DNA of 63,462 nt. It comes from an uncultured Bacillota bacterium. Lineage in GTDB: Bacteria > Bacillota > Dehalobacteriia > UBA4068 > UBA4997. The notes beneath the pieces were generated by a model that was given only the letters and a program-made list of their open reading frames with translations, was not told where the DNA came from and searched no databases. This document shows positions 6,950 through 16,309 of the stretch, piece after piece (positions within the stretch are counted from its first letter, which is position 1; each line of letters starts with the position of its first letter). The stretch lies in NCBI GenBank assembly GCA_948907985.1, contig CAQWMM010000006.1:1-63462 (forward strand), read 5' to 3'. The position numbers were made by a program, and so were the translations under genes.

Positions 6950-7041
6950 TAAGTATAGAGAAGAAGTATCCGGTTCTTTAGCCCGGCGCTTCTGCCTGAA
7001 AAAATTGCAGCAGACCTGCAAAAAAGAGAGGAAGATGTAAA

Positions 7042-8223
7042 ATGGCAGATTATAACCAACTGGCTCTGGAGATGCACGAAAAGCACCAGGGCAAAATCGA
7101 GGTCGTCAGCAAGGTGGAGGTTAAAACCAGAGATGATTTAAGCACCGCCTATACCCCCGGCGTGGCAGAGCCTTGCCGCAAAATCCGCGATAACGCCGAT
7201 GATGTTTATAAATACACCGCCAAGGGTAATCTGGTGGCTGTGGTTTCCGACGGCAGCGCAGTTTTGGGCTTGGGCAACATTGGCGCCAAGGCGGCAATTC
7301 CGGTTATGGAGGGCAAGAGTATCTTGTTTAAGGAATTTGCTGATGTTGACGCTTTCCCGATTTGTATTGACACGCAGGATGACGAAGAGATCATCAAAAT
7401 TGTTAAAAATATTGCTCCGGTTTTCGGCGGCGTCAACCTGGAAGACATTGCCGCTCCCCGCTGTTTTTACATTGAAGAGCGCCTGAAAGCGGAAACGGAC
7501 ATTCCGATTTTCCATGATGATCAGCATGGCACGGCGGTTTGCGTATTGAGCGCCATCATCAACGCCGCCAAGGTTGTTGGCAAGAAAATGGCAGATCTGA
7601 AAGTTGTAATCAACGGCTGCGGCGCGGCTGGTTCGGCTATTGCCCGTATTATTTTGGCAATGGGCGTTAAGGATATGTTCCTGGTGGATATGGAGGGTAT
7701 CATCAACAAGGATGTTCCGGCTACCATGCTGAACGATAACCACAAGGATCTGGCAGCCAAGACTAACCATGAGGGCAGAGTTGGCAATCTGGCTGATGCT
7801 GTTAAGGATGCGGATGTGTTCGTTGGCGTATCCAAGCCCGGTCTGCTGACTACCGAAATGGTAAAAACTATGGCCAAAGACGCGATTATTTTTGCTATGG
7901 CTAACCCCACGCCGGAAATTTTCCCCGACGAGGCCAAAGCCGGCGGCGCGGCGGTTATCGGCACCGGTCGTTCCGATTTCCCCAATCAGATCAACAACGT
8001 TTTGGTGTTCCCCGGCCTGTTTAAGGGCGCTTTAAGCGTACGCGCTTCCGATATCAACGAGGATATGAAACTTGCGGCGGCCAAGGCCCTGGCCGGCTAT
8101 ATCCCGGACGCCGAACTGAATAATGAGAACATTATTCCCAGCGCGCTGGATAAGAACGTGGCGGCGGTTATCGCTAAGGCGGTGGCGGACGCGGCCAAGG
8201 CCTCCGGCGTAGCCAGAATTTAA
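7042..8223 (+). CDS. NAD(P)-dependent malic enzyme
   Basis: The 393-residue protein starts at ATG after GAGAGGAAGATG. It converts malate to pyruvate and CO2 with reduction of NAD(P) in the cytoplasm. Visible signatures are AYTPGVAEPC near the N-terminus, GNIGAKAAIPVMEGK near 78, the malic motif DDQHGTAVC near 160, and the Rossmann loop NGCGAAGSA near 190. The length fits the short bacterial form (YtsJ/MaeB N-domain type without the phosphotransacetylase extension). The two fumarase subunit genes follow within 40 bp, so the operon links fumarate, malate and pyruvate. Confidence 0.95.
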   Translation: MADYNQLALEMHEKHQGKIEVVSKVEVKTRDDLSTAYTPGVAEPCRKIRDNADDVYKYTAKGNLVAVVSDGSAVLGLGNIGAKAAIPVMEGKSILFKEFADVDAFPICIDTQDDEEIIKIVKNIAPVFGGVNLEDIAAPRCFYIEERLKAETDIPIFHDDQHGTAVCVLSAIINAAKVVGKKMADLKVVINGCGAAGSAIARIILAMGVKDMFLVDMEGIINKDVPATMLNDNHKDLAAKTNHEGRVGNLADAVKDADVFVGVSKPGLLTTEMVKTMAKDAIIFAMANPTPEIFPDEAKAGGAAVIGTGRSDFPNQINNVLVFPGLFKGALSVRASDINEDMKLAAAKALAGYIPDAELNNENIIPSALDKNVAAVIAKAVADAAKASGVARI

Positions 8224-8256
8224 CGCCCCATATTTTAAGTTAAGGAGTGAATTTTA

Positions 8257-9102
8257 ATGCGAGAATTACAGGCAAGCGTGATTGCTGACGCGGTAGAAAA
8301 GCTTTGTATGGACGCTGCATACTACCTGCCGGAAGACGTTAAAGCGGCTTTGAAAGAGCGTGCCGGGCAGGAAGAATCGGAAATTGGCCAGTATATTCTG
8401 AACCAGGTTTGCGAGAACTATCAGGTGGCCGCCGACGAGCAAATGCCCCTCTGTCAGGATACCGGCACGGCGTTGTTTATTATCGAGATGGGCCAGGAAC
8501 TGGTGGTTACCGGCGGCGGCATGGTCGACGCGATTAACGAGGGCGTTCGCCGCGGTTATACCAATGGTTATCTGCGCAAATCCATGGTGGCCGAGCCGAT
8601 TTTTGAGCGTGTGAACACCAAAGATAACACCCCGGCGGTTATCCACACCGAGATTGTGGAGGGCGACGGTTTAAAGATTACCCTGCTGCCTAAAGGCGGC
8701 GGCGCGGAAAACTGTTCCGCAGTTAAAATGCTGCGCCCAGCGGACGGTCTGCAAGGCGTTATGGATTTTGTGGTGGAAACCGTCAACGTAGCCGGCGGCA
8801 AACCCTGCCCGCCGGTAATCGTAGGCGTTGGCGTTGGCGGCACCGCCGATTATGCGGCTTATCTTTCCAAAAAGGCGCTGAACCGCGAAATTGGCGAGCA
8901 TAACCCCAACCCGAATTATGCTAAAATGGAAACCGAACTGCTGGAGCGTATCAACAAACTGGGCGTAGGCCCCCAGGGCCTGGGCGGCGTTACCACCGCG
9001 CTGGCGGTTAATGTGGAATATTTCCCCTGCCATATTGCCTCTTTGCCGGTTTTTGTTACCATGAACTGTCATAGCCAAAGACACAAGAGTATTGAGCTGT
9101 AA
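8257..9102 (+). CDS. fumA: Fumarate hydratase, alpha subunit
   Basis: The 281-residue product is the [4Fe-4S] half of a two-subunit class I fumarase (also the family of L(+)-tartrate dehydratase TtdA). Three cysteines sit where the cluster ligands are expected: MPLCQDTG (Cys66), GGGAENCSAV (Cys153) and GGKPCPPV (Cys184). The next gene supplies the beta half. Between malic enzyme and the beta subunit, fumarase is more likely than tartrate dehydratase. Oxygen-sensitive clusters of this kind fit an anaerobe. The start ATG follows AAGGAG. Confidence 0.92.
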   Translation: MRELQASVIADAVEKLCMDAAYYLPEDVKAALKERAGQEESEIGQYILNQVCENYQVAADEQMPLCQDTGTALFIIEMGQELVVTGGGMVDAINEGVRRGYTNGYLRKSMVAEPIFERVNTKDNTPAVIHTEIVEGDGLKITLLPKGGGAENCSAVKMLRPADGLQGVMDFVVETVNVAGGKPCPPVIVGVGVGGTADYAAYLSKKALNREIGEHNPNPNYAKMETELLERINKLGVGPQGLGGVTTALAVNVEYFPCHIASLPVFVTMNCHSQRHKSIEL

Positions 9103-9117
9103 GGGAGGCGATTTGCG

Positions 9118-9675
9118 ATGGCGGAAATTATCAAATTGAAAACACCCCTCACCGACGAGGATGTGATGAAACTGAAAGCCGGCGATGTAGTCAGCGTCAG
9201 CGGCGTTATTTATACCGGCCGCGACGCGGCGCATAAACGCCTGGTGGAGTGCTTGGAGCGCAATGAGCCGATGCCGATTGACGTGAAAGGCCAGATTATG
9301 TATTATGTGGGGCCAAGCCCGGCCAAACCCGGCCGGCCGATCGGTTCCTGCGGGCCGACAACTTCTTACCGGATGGACCCCTATACGCCAACCATGCTGG
9401 AACAGGGCATGAAAGGTATGATCGGTAAAGGGCCGCGCTCTGCCGAGGTTATCGAGGCCATGCGGAAATATAAAGGCGTGTATCTGGCCGCGATTGGCGG
9501 CGCGGCGGCGGTTATTGCCAAGGCGGTTAAAACCTGCGAGGTCATCACCTATGAAGACCTGGGCGCCGAGGCGATACATAAGCTGGAAGTGGAGGATCTG
9601 GTTTGCTTTGTGGCGGTGGACGCCCAGGGCGGCAACCTCTATGAAACCGGCCGCTTGCCTTACAAAAAAGACTGA
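9118..9675 (+). CDS. fumB: Fumarate hydratase, beta subunit
   Basis: The 185-residue product matches the C-terminal domain of class I fumarase. The motif GPTTSYRMDPYTP near 80-92 carries the conserved Arg and Thr residues that bind substrate, and IGKGPR follows. It starts 15 bp after the alpha gene, with GGGAGGCG upstream, and must pair with it to form the active site. The operon ends at the hairpin at 9690-9724. Confidence 0.92.
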   Translation: MAEIIKLKTPLTDEDVMKLKAGDVVSVSGVIYTGRDAAHKRLVECLERNEPMPIDVKGQIMYYVGPSPAKPGRPIGSCGPTTSYRMDPYTPTMLEQGMKGMIGKGPRSAEVIEAMRKYKGVYLAAIGGAAAVIAKAVKTCEVITYEDLGAEAIHKLEVEDLVCFVAVDAQGGNLYETGRLPYKKD

Positions 9676-9689
9676 TTGAACTAAAATAT

Positions 9690-9724
9690 AGAAACACCCT
9701 CGCGTTGTTGCGGGGGTGTTTTTG
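9690..9724 (+). terminator. Terminator of the malic enzyme-fumarase operon
   Basis: ACACCC.CGC / GCG.GGGTGT with a TTTTTG tail. Confidence 0.85.
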
Positions 9725-9743
9725 CTTTGTTTGAACGATTTAC

Positions 9744-10148
9744 CTATACGCTAACCAAACATTTTTCCTGATAATCTTGCATTAAGGTATCGTGAGATAA
9801 AAAGTGCATGTTTTCTGTTTTTGCCTGTGCCAGCATAATACGGTCAAATGGATCGTTATGCTTGGGGCTTTCGGGGCTGCGTTTTAGGGTTTCTAATGCG
9901 TATACATGCTCGCTTTTAATTGGCAGGTTACGGTAACCGGCTTCTTCGCAATATACAGCTAACTGTTGACCGGATATAGGCATATGTTCCGGGTGTTGCA
10001 TATGCTTTATAGTTATTTCCCAAATTGTTGCCGTACTATAAAATATTTCATCTTTGGCTGATAAAATAATATTTTTGGCTCTGGTCGACAGTTTAGCATC
10101 ATCGGTAAGCGCCCATAAAATTATATGTGTGTCTGATAAAAGTTTCAT
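9744..10148 (-). CDS. PIN-domain toxin, VapC-like
   Basis: The 134-residue protein opens with KLLSDTHIILWAL, whose Asp is the first acidic residue of the PIN nuclease site. Further acidic positions are E near 44 and the pair in NDPFDRIMLAQA near 98-102. PIN toxins of TA loci cut RNA. The start codon overlaps the antitoxin stop as TAATG. Its partner is of the DinJ/RelB type rather than VapB, a mixed pairing that does occur. The module sits between the fumarase operon and the paralog array. Confidence 0.88.
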   Translation of the reverse strand: MKLLSDTHIILWALTDDAKLSTRAKNIILSAKDEIFYSTATIWEITIKHMQHPEHMPISGQQLAVYCEEAGYRNLPIKSEHVYALETLKRSPESPKHNDPFDRIMLAQAKTENMHFLSHDTLMQDYQEKCLVSV

Positions 10149-10423
10149 TACAAACCTCTAAATGCGTTTGTTATTTCATCATTGTATTTATCAATATCAT
10201 CAGGTACGACAAATTTACCTTTAGCTATGCCAATTCTTTGGTTTAGGTTATTTTGATTTTCTGGAATATGCACCTTAAAAGGCAGAGCCTTTTCCTGCAC
10301 GCTTTGTTTGGCAAATATGCGTATGGCCTCGGCAAATGAAGTTCCCAACTGGCTGTATAATGCCTCGGCTTGTGCCTTTAATTCTGCGTCCATCATAATT
10401 TTTAGAGTTGCTTCTTTGGGCAT
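10148..10423 (-). CDS. RelB/DinJ-type antitoxin
   Basis: I chose ATG 10423 because AAAGGAG lies nine bases upstream; the earlier in-frame GTG is too close. The 91-residue protein begins MPKEATLKIMMDAELK, the ribbon-helix-helix of RelB/DinJ antitoxins, followed by AEALYSQLGTSFAEAIRIF. It should bind the PIN toxin through its C-terminal tail and repress its own promoter (minus strand TTGTTT, 18 bp, TATAAT near 10447-10476). Confidence 0.87.
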   Translation of the reverse strand: MPKEATLKIMMDAELKAQAEALYSQLGTSFAEAIRIFAKQSVQEKALPFKVHIPENQNNLNQRIGIAKGKFVVPDDIDKYNDEITNAFRGL

Positions 10424-10509
10424 AATCACTGTCTCCTTTCATCTTATATTATACTACAAACGGCATGGTGTAAACAAGATATTTCTAGGGAAATATTTCT
10501 GAAAAACAG

Positions 10510-10538
10510 CTGAAAAAACATTTTATTAGTGGTATAAT
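10510..10538 (+). promoter_or_regulatory. Promoter of the 10576 operon
   Basis: CTGAAA, 17 bp, TATAAT, followed by an A/T-rich leader and the site AAAGGGTGG. Confidence 0.6.
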
Positions 10539-10575
10539 ATTTATAGCATAGTAAATATAAGAAAGGGTGGTAGTG

Positions 10576-11868
10576 ATGAAAAAGTTTTCTGTTACAATGT
10601 TTTTGCTGCTGGTGTTGTGCTTAGGCCTGCCTTGGGCGGCGCTGGCGGCAGAGGTTCCGGTGTATCTGGAGGGAGAGAGAGTGGCAACCGCGGTAGAACG
10701 CGGCGGTTATACCTATTTACCGCTGCGCACAATGTTTGAAACATTAGGCGCGGATGTTAAATGGCAAGCCGCAAACCAAACGATTGAGGCGGATATGCCG
10801 GCTAATATGCTGCCGGAGGGCGGCACGCTTTGTATGCAGGTGGGCAGTTTGGATGCCATATTGGAGTTTCGGGAATTGTTTGCTTATAGTCCGCATTATA
10901 CGCTGGAGAAAGCGCCTTATATCAGCCGGGGGACGGTTTATGTGCCGCTGCGTTTCGTAACGGAAGACGTTATGCAGTTTGATGTTAAATGGCGGGGTGG
11001 CGCAGTATACCTGACGGCTCCCAAACTGACTTATGAGGACGGGGCGGACGTTTATACGCTTAATCAATATACCGGCGAGCTGTTTTTGGCGGAGAACGGC
11101 GGGCAATCACACAGCTTGGGGGTTTGTCAACTTCCGGGTTATTTTGCCTATCAGCCGGTTGGCGTTATGTATGAATTAAAGGTAGTCAAAACAGAAATGG
11201 GCAATTATCTGGTAAAGGCGGACGGCATGCTGCACAGCGAGCCTAGCCATTGGCTGCGTTGGTATGCCTGGTTAAATGCCGACTCGGGAGTAAGTTATTC
11301 AGGTTATGACTATGCCGATTCGTGGGAGGATTTTCCGGCGGTGGCGGCTGGCGGCGGTAAGGTATTGTTGAATAACGAAGCGCCTAATCAGAATAGGTTA
11401 CTGATAATTGACGAACCCAGCGGTAAAATGACCGGTCTGGATATCGACAGTCTGTTTTTTGAACAGGGGCTTAGCGATGAATATATGCTTTGGGATTGTC
11501 TGTGGACAAATGGGCAGTATATTTTGGCCGGTTGCTTGGGTAATTATATAATTTATGATTTATCTGCTGAACGCGGCATTGAGATTACATCTCAGCTACT
11601 GACTGATGAATTAAAAGCGAAGGTGCAGGATTTATTGCTTACCAAGGGTTATAGTCAAAGTGTGGATGATTATTGGTCAATGCTGGGTTATAAACATATC
11701 CTGCGAGAATTTGCTAATGTTCCGTTGCTGGAGTTTCTGGGTGCAGAAAACGGCGAACTGAACTTCAAATTGATTTGTAATTATCATGATAATTCAACGG
11801 ATAGCCGCGCCAGCCAGGAATATCCGTTAAGCATTAGCCTGGAGCAAATTAAGGAGCTGATAAAATGA
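10576..11868 (+). CDS. Secreted paralog: copper-amine-oxidase N domain + module B
   Basis: The ATG at 10576 is preceded by AAAGGGTGG. The 430-residue protein has a signal peptide ending in AALA. Residues about 27-150 form a PF07833-like domain (VPVYLEGERVATAVE..., YLPLRTMFETLGADVKW, YVPLRFVTEDVMQFDVKW). The rest is a conserved domain I call module B, with LTDELKAKVQDLL and a C-terminal LNFKLICNY segment, also found at 17421, 20682, 21933, 16378 and in the tail of 11865. It overlaps the next gene by ATGA. Function unknown; probably extracellular. Confidence 0.8.
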   Translation: MKKFSVTMFLLLVLCLGLPWAALAAEVPVYLEGERVATAVERGGYTYLPLRTMFETLGADVKWQAANQTIEADMPANMLPEGGTLCMQVGSLDAILEFRELFAYSPHYTLEKAPYISRGTVYVPLRFVTEDVMQFDVKWRGGAVYLTAPKLTYEDGADVYTLNQYTGELFLAENGGQSHSLGVCQLPGYFAYQPVGVMYELKVVKTEMGNYLVKADGMLHSEPSHWLRWYAWLNADSGVSYSGYDYADSWEDFPAVAAGGGKVLLNNEAPNQNRLLIIDEPSGKMTGLDIDSLFFEQGLSDEYMLWDCLWTNGQYILAGCLGNYIIYDLSAERGIEITSQLLTDELKAKVQDLLLTKGYSQSVDDYWSMLGYKHILREFANVPLLEFLGAENGELNFKLICNYHDNSTDSRASQEYPLSISLEQIKELIK

Positions 11869-13910
11869 AAAGGCTCTTGTTAATCCTGCTGGCTTTAACC
11901 CTGCTGTTGACTGGCTGCGGCGAGCCGGACTCTACCCCCGGCGAGGGCGTTTCCGTATATGAATACTGGCTGGCCGAGGAGTTTGGCGATTCGGTTAAAC
12001 CGGACAAAAACGGCGCTTATACTGACGACAGGCAGATGTATATTTATGACGCTTATTATTTAGCGCCGCAGGATTGGCTGATTTTTGCGCCAACAATCAC
12101 TAATGACGGTTATCAGTGTCAGCTCTTCCGATTGACCGGCAATGATTTGCAAACGCTTTGCCGCTGGCCGGGTTTGGGCGAGGGCGATTTTACTTTTGAC
12201 GAGTGGGGTTTTTCCTCCGCCTACCTGCCGGAGCAGGGCATTTGCGCCATGTATAATCCTTATCGTCAGCAATATTATTTATATGATGTGGCGGCTGAAA
12301 CCGGCCGGCAAATTCAGCTGCCTTTGCCAGCCAATCTGCCTGTGGAGCAAAGGGATGTTGAGGCGGTCTGCCTGACGGACAACCTGTTTCTGTTTGGGCG
12401 CGAGCTGACAAAGGGGCGCGTCAGTTTGAGCCTTTATGATTTGGCGGCGGATAGCGAACAGCCGCTGGCGGAAATGAATGGGCGCTGGATTCAGAATTAT
12501 TATCAGCTGGAGCCGGGGCTTTGGCTGATGATGACAAATGCCGGGGACTTGTTTGAGCTGAAACTTGACATGGACGGCGCGCAAATCCAAAATCTGTACA
12601 ACTGCCCGGAGGAATGGCCGACCGGCGAAACCGAAGAATATTATAATCGGATGCAGATTATCCCCAACACCGAGGGCGTTCGGGTTCTGCTGTCGGTCTT
12701 TGGTGATGAAAACATGGTTTATCAGGTGATCGACTGGCAGGCCGGCGCGGAAATCGGGCGCTATGCTTTGCCGCAGCATCTTACCGACGAAACCGGCCAA
12801 CTGCTGGCTAATGATGCGGAGCTGTTGGGTGCGCAGGGCGATTTTATGTATTTTCCGCTGTATGTTGTGGAGGGTGATAACTATTACCTGCATTTGCAGG
12901 CTTATAATTATCTAACCGGCGGGGAAACGGAGGTCTTTAACAACCGCAGCCAGCGCAAACCGCGTCAAACCTGGTTTTATCAGGGCTTTTGCAGCCCGGA
13001 TGGGCGGCAGCTGCTGCTTTGCAGCTATCGGGATATTTGGAGCCTACCCCTGGCGGAAATGACGGCAGCCGCAGCTGACCTTATTTCTGGCCAAGGAGCT
13101 AGCGGCGCTTATAGCTTTGACCGTAATAGCGGCGCGCTGGAATTGACGGAAGATGGGCGCACTTGCCGGTTGGGGGTGCTTGCGCCGCTGATCTGGCAGG
13201 ATGCGGAGCGCGGCGCAAGCTGGCAGAAGCTGGATAGTTTTACGGTGCGGCCTACGCCGGCGGGAAACTATCTGTTTGTGGGCGAGGGCGTGGGCAGCGG
13301 CACGTTAAGCTTTCATTATCAGTTGGCGGCGCTGGTGCCGGCGGCGGGCGGCGAGGCGCAGACTTATCTGGCGGCAGAAATTGTTGATCCGTTGCCGGAG
13401 CCGTTCTGGCAGGGGGATAACTTGTGGCTGGCCGATGAGGACGGCCCGGTTTGTATCAACGACCGCACCGGCGAGGCGGTGCAATATAAGCTTTATTTTG
13501 CAGATCAGCGATTGGGCGGCTACTGCTGGTGGGCGGACGAGCGGCTGTTGCTGCTGGGCGGCAGCGGTGGCTTTTTCTGCTATGACCGGCAGAGTGAAAA
13601 ACTGTTAGAGCTAAACAGTCTGCTGTTGACCGACGAGCTGAAAGGGCAGCTGAATGAGCTGCTGCGCGCGAATGATCCGCGCGCTTATCCGGATGAAAGC
13701 AGTTTTGATTATGTTTGGCAAAACTTTGGCAATACACTTTTGCGGGGTACGACTGATCCGGTGCCGTATTTGAATTATGTCAGCGAGCAAGACGGCGTTT
13801 TTAATTTTGAGCTATGTTGTCATTATTATAGTAAAAGCAAAAACAGCACCGATATTGCCAGATTTCCGCTGACTATCGGTATTGAACAAATTGAGGAGTT
13901 GATGCAATGA
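11865..13910 (+). CDS. Lipoprotein paralog: module A fused to module B
   Basis: The 681-residue protein has a lipobox LLLTGCGE, so it should be anchored to the outer face of the membrane. Residues about 25-400 (module A) contain repeated short strands ending in W or Y residues, resembling a beta-propeller. This part matches the whole of 13907 and 18734. From about 440 on (module B) it matches 16378 and the C-terminal halves of the copper-amine-oxidase-like paralogs: TPAGNYLFVGEGVGSGTLSF, PEPFWQGDNLWL, LTDELKGQL. It overlaps both neighbours by ATGA. Function unknown. Confidence 0.8.
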   Translation: MKRLLLILLALTLLLTGCGEPDSTPGEGVSVYEYWLAEEFGDSVKPDKNGAYTDDRQMYIYDAYYLAPQDWLIFAPTITNDGYQCQLFRLTGNDLQTLCRWPGLGEGDFTFDEWGFSSAYLPEQGICAMYNPYRQQYYLYDVAAETGRQIQLPLPANLPVEQRDVEAVCLTDNLFLFGRELTKGRVSLSLYDLAADSEQPLAEMNGRWIQNYYQLEPGLWLMMTNAGDLFELKLDMDGAQIQNLYNCPEEWPTGETEEYYNRMQIIPNTEGVRVLLSVFGDENMVYQVIDWQAGAEIGRYALPQHLTDETGQLLANDAELLGAQGDFMYFPLYVVEGDNYYLHLQAYNYLTGGETEVFNNRSQRKPRQTWFYQGFCSPDGRQLLLCSYRDIWSLPLAEMTAAAADLISGQGASGAYSFDRNSGALELTEDGRTCRLGVLAPLIWQDAERGASWQKLDSFTVRPTPAGNYLFVGEGVGSGTLSFHYQLAALVPAAGGEAQTYLAAEIVDPLPEPFWQGDNLWLADEDGPVCINDRTGEAVQYKLYFADQRLGGYCWWADERLLLLGGSGGFFCYDRQSEKLLELNSLLLTDELKGQLNELLRANDPRAYPDESSFDYVWQNFGNTLLRGTTDPVPYLNYVSEQDGVFNFELCCHYYSKSKNSTDIARFPLTIGIEQIEELMQ

Positions 13911-15109
13911 TGAAGAAGAAATTAGTTGTTGTCTGGCTATTCGGACTGTTGGCACTGGTGTTGACGGGCTGTGGCGAGAAGCAGGCCGCCGAGCCGGAAA
14001 AAGCGGCAGAACCGCTGGCCATGCAGGTTACGCAGGTGGCCGGTCTGTTGGCAGATGAGTCGCAAGGCGAGGCGTCGGGGGCAGAGGTTGAGCAGGCTTA
14101 TTTTTATTATTATAATGATACGGACTACCTGCTTTGCGGTATAGATAATAAGCAGGGCGGGCGGCAAAGTAAGCTTTTCCGTATGGCAGCCGGTGCGGAG
14201 CCGGAGCTTTTGCTGACCTGGCCGGAGGACAGCCGGTATGATTATGGTGATTTTATCAACAGCTATTATCTGCCGGACAGTCAAAAGCTGGTGCTTTACA
14301 ATGAAACACAGCACGATTTTTTGGTCTATGATAATATTACCGGGCAGACGGCGGAATTTACCGCGCCAGCCGCCGCCGGGTTAAAACGGGACGATCAGGC
14401 GTTTTGGCTGGATGATGGACTTTACATTTTCTGCCGCCTTGAACAGGACCCCAAGGAGTTGCAGAGGGTTTCGCAGGCTGTTAGTCTGTATGATGAAAAA
14501 ACCGGCCGGGAGGTTAAGCTGGCGGATATTGGCAATGTCTGGTCTTATTTGGCGCCGCCCACAGCGCAAAAACCGGATCATTTTAGGCTGCTGGGCGCGT
14601 ATGGCGATTTGTTGGAGATCGAACTGCGCCCCAATGGCGAGGTTGGCGTTTGGCAGCGCCGCTGCGATACCGAATGGCCGACTGCGGTTCCCTGGCTGCA
14701 TTATATTTCTGCTATGCCGGTGCAAAACGCGGCCGGGGATTATCTGGTGTTGCGGATTGTTTGTGAGGACGGCAGGCATTATCAGATTGTGGATTGGACT
14801 GGCGGCGTGCTGGGCGAATGTCGTAGAGAAGATGACAACGGCAGCCTGCTGGCGGCCTATGGCGATACCATTTATTTTTCGGAATATTACGCGCCCGGCA
14901 GCCAGGACGCTTGCCAGGTTGTGGCCTATAATTTTGTGGATAATACCCGCGAGGTGATTTTTGGCACTGCGCAGGACGGTTTGCAGGAGCTTTACCCCGG
15001 TTTGTGGGAATTTAAGCGGGGCGCTATCTCGCCGGACGGCAGCCAGCTGCTGTTGTTGGCTGATGATTATGTGGTAAGTCTGCCGTTAGCGGCGGCAGCA
15101 GACGATTGA
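13907..15109 (+). CDS. Lipoprotein paralog: module A only
   Basis: The 400-residue lipoprotein (lipobox LVLTGCGE) matches the first 400 residues of the 11865 product and then stops at SLPLAAAADD, the point where the longer paralog continues into module B. It follows with an ATGA overlap, so the three genes from 10576 form one operon. A separate module B gene lies 1.27 kb downstream at 16378, after a YfbM-like gene and a TA locus. Function unknown. Confidence 0.78.
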   Translation: MMKKKLVVVWLFGLLALVLTGCGEKQAAEPEKAAEPLAMQVTQVAGLLADESQGEASGAEVEQAYFYYYNDTDYLLCGIDNKQGGRQSKLFRMAAGAEPELLLTWPEDSRYDYGDFINSYYLPDSQKLVLYNETQHDFLVYDNITGQTAEFTAPAAAGLKRDDQAFWLDDGLYIFCRLEQDPKELQRVSQAVSLYDEKTGREVKLADIGNVWSYLAPPTAQKPDHFRLLGAYGDLLEIELRPNGEVGVWQRRCDTEWPTAVPWLHYISAMPVQNAAGDYLVLRIVCEDGRHYQIVDWTGGVLGECRREDDNGSLLAAYGDTIYFSEYYAPGSQDACQVVAYNFVDNTREVIFGTAQDGLQELYPGLWEFKRGAISPDGSQLLLLADDYVVSLPLAAAADD

Positions 15110-15124
15110 TGAGGGAGGCTTAGA

Positions 15125-15613
15125 ATGTCGCGTTTGGGAGTTTTATATGCGCTGACCGATAAGGAGTTGGCGGCGCTTTGCGCGCAACCGGAGGGCGAGC
15201 GTTACAATTATATGCTGGCGGAGTTTGAAGAGCGGCTTTTCGGCACGACGCGCGGCTGCGCGCTGGACAAGGCCTGGTACGGGATTCAGCTTTGCCTGGG
15301 CGGCGGCAAGTGGCGCGAAACCAACCGCACGCCCTTAAATATTCTGGTGGGCGGCGAATTTTTGGTGGATACGAAGGATGAAATTATCAGCCTGAAAAGG
15401 CATGGCTGGGTTAAGAATATTGCCTATTATCTGCGTCATTTTGACCTGGCGGAGCGGGTGCGGCAGAATTTTGCCAGGATTGCCGATAAGGATGATTGGC
15501 CGGCCTATGCGGCTGATTTAGAATACCTTGTTGAAAACTGCGCCGGTCTTCTGCCGTTTTATGATAATGCCGATAAGGAGTATTTGCAGGTTATCTTTAC
15601 GGTGGATTTATGA
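15125..15613 (+). CDS. YfbM-like DUF1877 family protein
   Basis: The 162-residue protein has the DUF1877 pattern: MSRLGVLYALT, the LDKAWYGIQLCLGG segment near 47-60 and a C-terminal LPFYDNADKEYLQVIFTV. The family is cytoplasmic and of unknown biochemical role. It starts 16 bp after the lipoprotein gene, with GAGGG upstream, and ends at a strong hairpin (15617-15659). It lacks a signal peptide, unlike the other array members. Confidence 0.8.
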   Translation: MSRLGVLYALTDKELAALCAQPEGERYNYMLAEFEERLFGTTRGCALDKAWYGIQLCLGGGKWRETNRTPLNILVGGEFLVDTKDEIISLKRHGWVKNIAYYLRHFDLAERVRQNFARIADKDDWPAYAADLEYLVENCAGLLPFYDNADKEYLQVIFTVDL

Positions 15614-15616
15614 AAA

Positions 15617-15659
15617 TAAAAAATTCTCCTGGCGCTGTTATGTCAGGAGAATTTTTTAT
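15617..15659. terminator. Hairpin between yfbM-like gene and doc
   Basis: AATTCTCCTG and CAGGAGAATTTTTT flank a short loop. It can stop transcription from both sides and overlaps the last codon of the doc frame. Confidence 0.8.
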
Positions 15660-16036
15660 TTTATAATATGCTGTTCAAGCCAATTTAATATACCCTGATA
15701 ATTAATACTGCCGTCAGCGATACCTAATCCTAATTATATTAATTCTGTTTGTGAATATTTTAGCAAAATTTTATTAATTCTTAGCATTACCAACATTGTT
15801 AAGAGGGCGGTTCTTTTGTTGCCATCGACAAAAGGATGATTTTTACAAATAGCGAATGCCATATGCGCTGCTTTTTCAATAATTGTGGGGTATAGTTCGT
15901 TGCCGTCAAATGTTTGTAAACTGTTCAAAACGGCTGATTCCAACATATTTATATCCCTGATGCCCGCAAGGCCGCCGGTTTTATTCAATAGTTTTTCATG
16001 CAGGCATAAAATTTCGTCTTTGGTTAAAATAATCAT
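15656..16036 (-). pseudogene. doc: Doc-like Fic toxin interrupted by an in-frame TAA
   Basis: The frame encodes a 126-position Doc protein, the usual Doc length. It carries the Fic motif HPFVDGNKRTA near 66-76, which transfers a phosphate or nucleotide to a target such as EF-Tu. Codon 101 is TAA (15734-15736), after YSQTELI. The same frame then continues with LGLGIADGSINYQG and ILNWLEQHIIK up to a natural stop at 15656. The short 100-residue product would lack the last helix. Its start overlaps the antitoxin gene. Most likely a recently inactivated toxin; a sequencing error is the alternative. Confidence 0.8.
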
Positions 16037-16233
16037 TTGGCTAATTCAATAAATGCTTTCATATTTTCGTTAATTAGACTGTTGGCGGCGTTATCAATCA
16101 TTTTCTGGCGGGGGGTGTCGCTTTCTGAACGGTTTTCCGGTGTTTGCAATGATTTAATAAAATCATAAATAATTTCCAGACTGGGTTCTGGCAGGGTGTA
16201 GAGCAGGTTTATAGTTTTTTCTAATGTAGACAT
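16033..16233 (-). CDS. Putative antitoxin of the Doc locus
   Basis: ATG 16233 follows TGGAGG by eight bases. The 66-residue protein MSTLEKTINLLYTLPEPS... is rich in helix and charge but does not look like canonical Phd. Its overlap with the doc start (ATGATT at 16036) and its consensus promoter (16253-16282) support an antitoxin role. The identity is by position. Confidence 0.65.
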   Translation of the reverse strand: MSTLEKTINLLYTLPEPSLEIIYDFIKSLQTPENRSESDTPRQKMIDNAANSLINENMKAFIELAK

Positions 16234-16252
16234 AATATCAACCTCCATATGT

Positions 16253-16282
16253 ATTTTAATATATCCGCCATTGTTTTGTCAA
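16253..16282 (-). promoter_or_regulatory. Promoter of the Doc TA locus
   Basis: On the minus strand TTGACA, 18 bp, TAAAAT. Confidence 0.7.
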
Positions 16283-16309
16283 TATTAAACTGATATTCTT
16301 GCAAAATCG

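Noticed and set aside
8671..9579. 302-codon minus-strand frame across the fumarase genes
   Set aside because: Both fumarase subunits are clear on the plus strand with intact cluster ligands, so this frame is a shadow.
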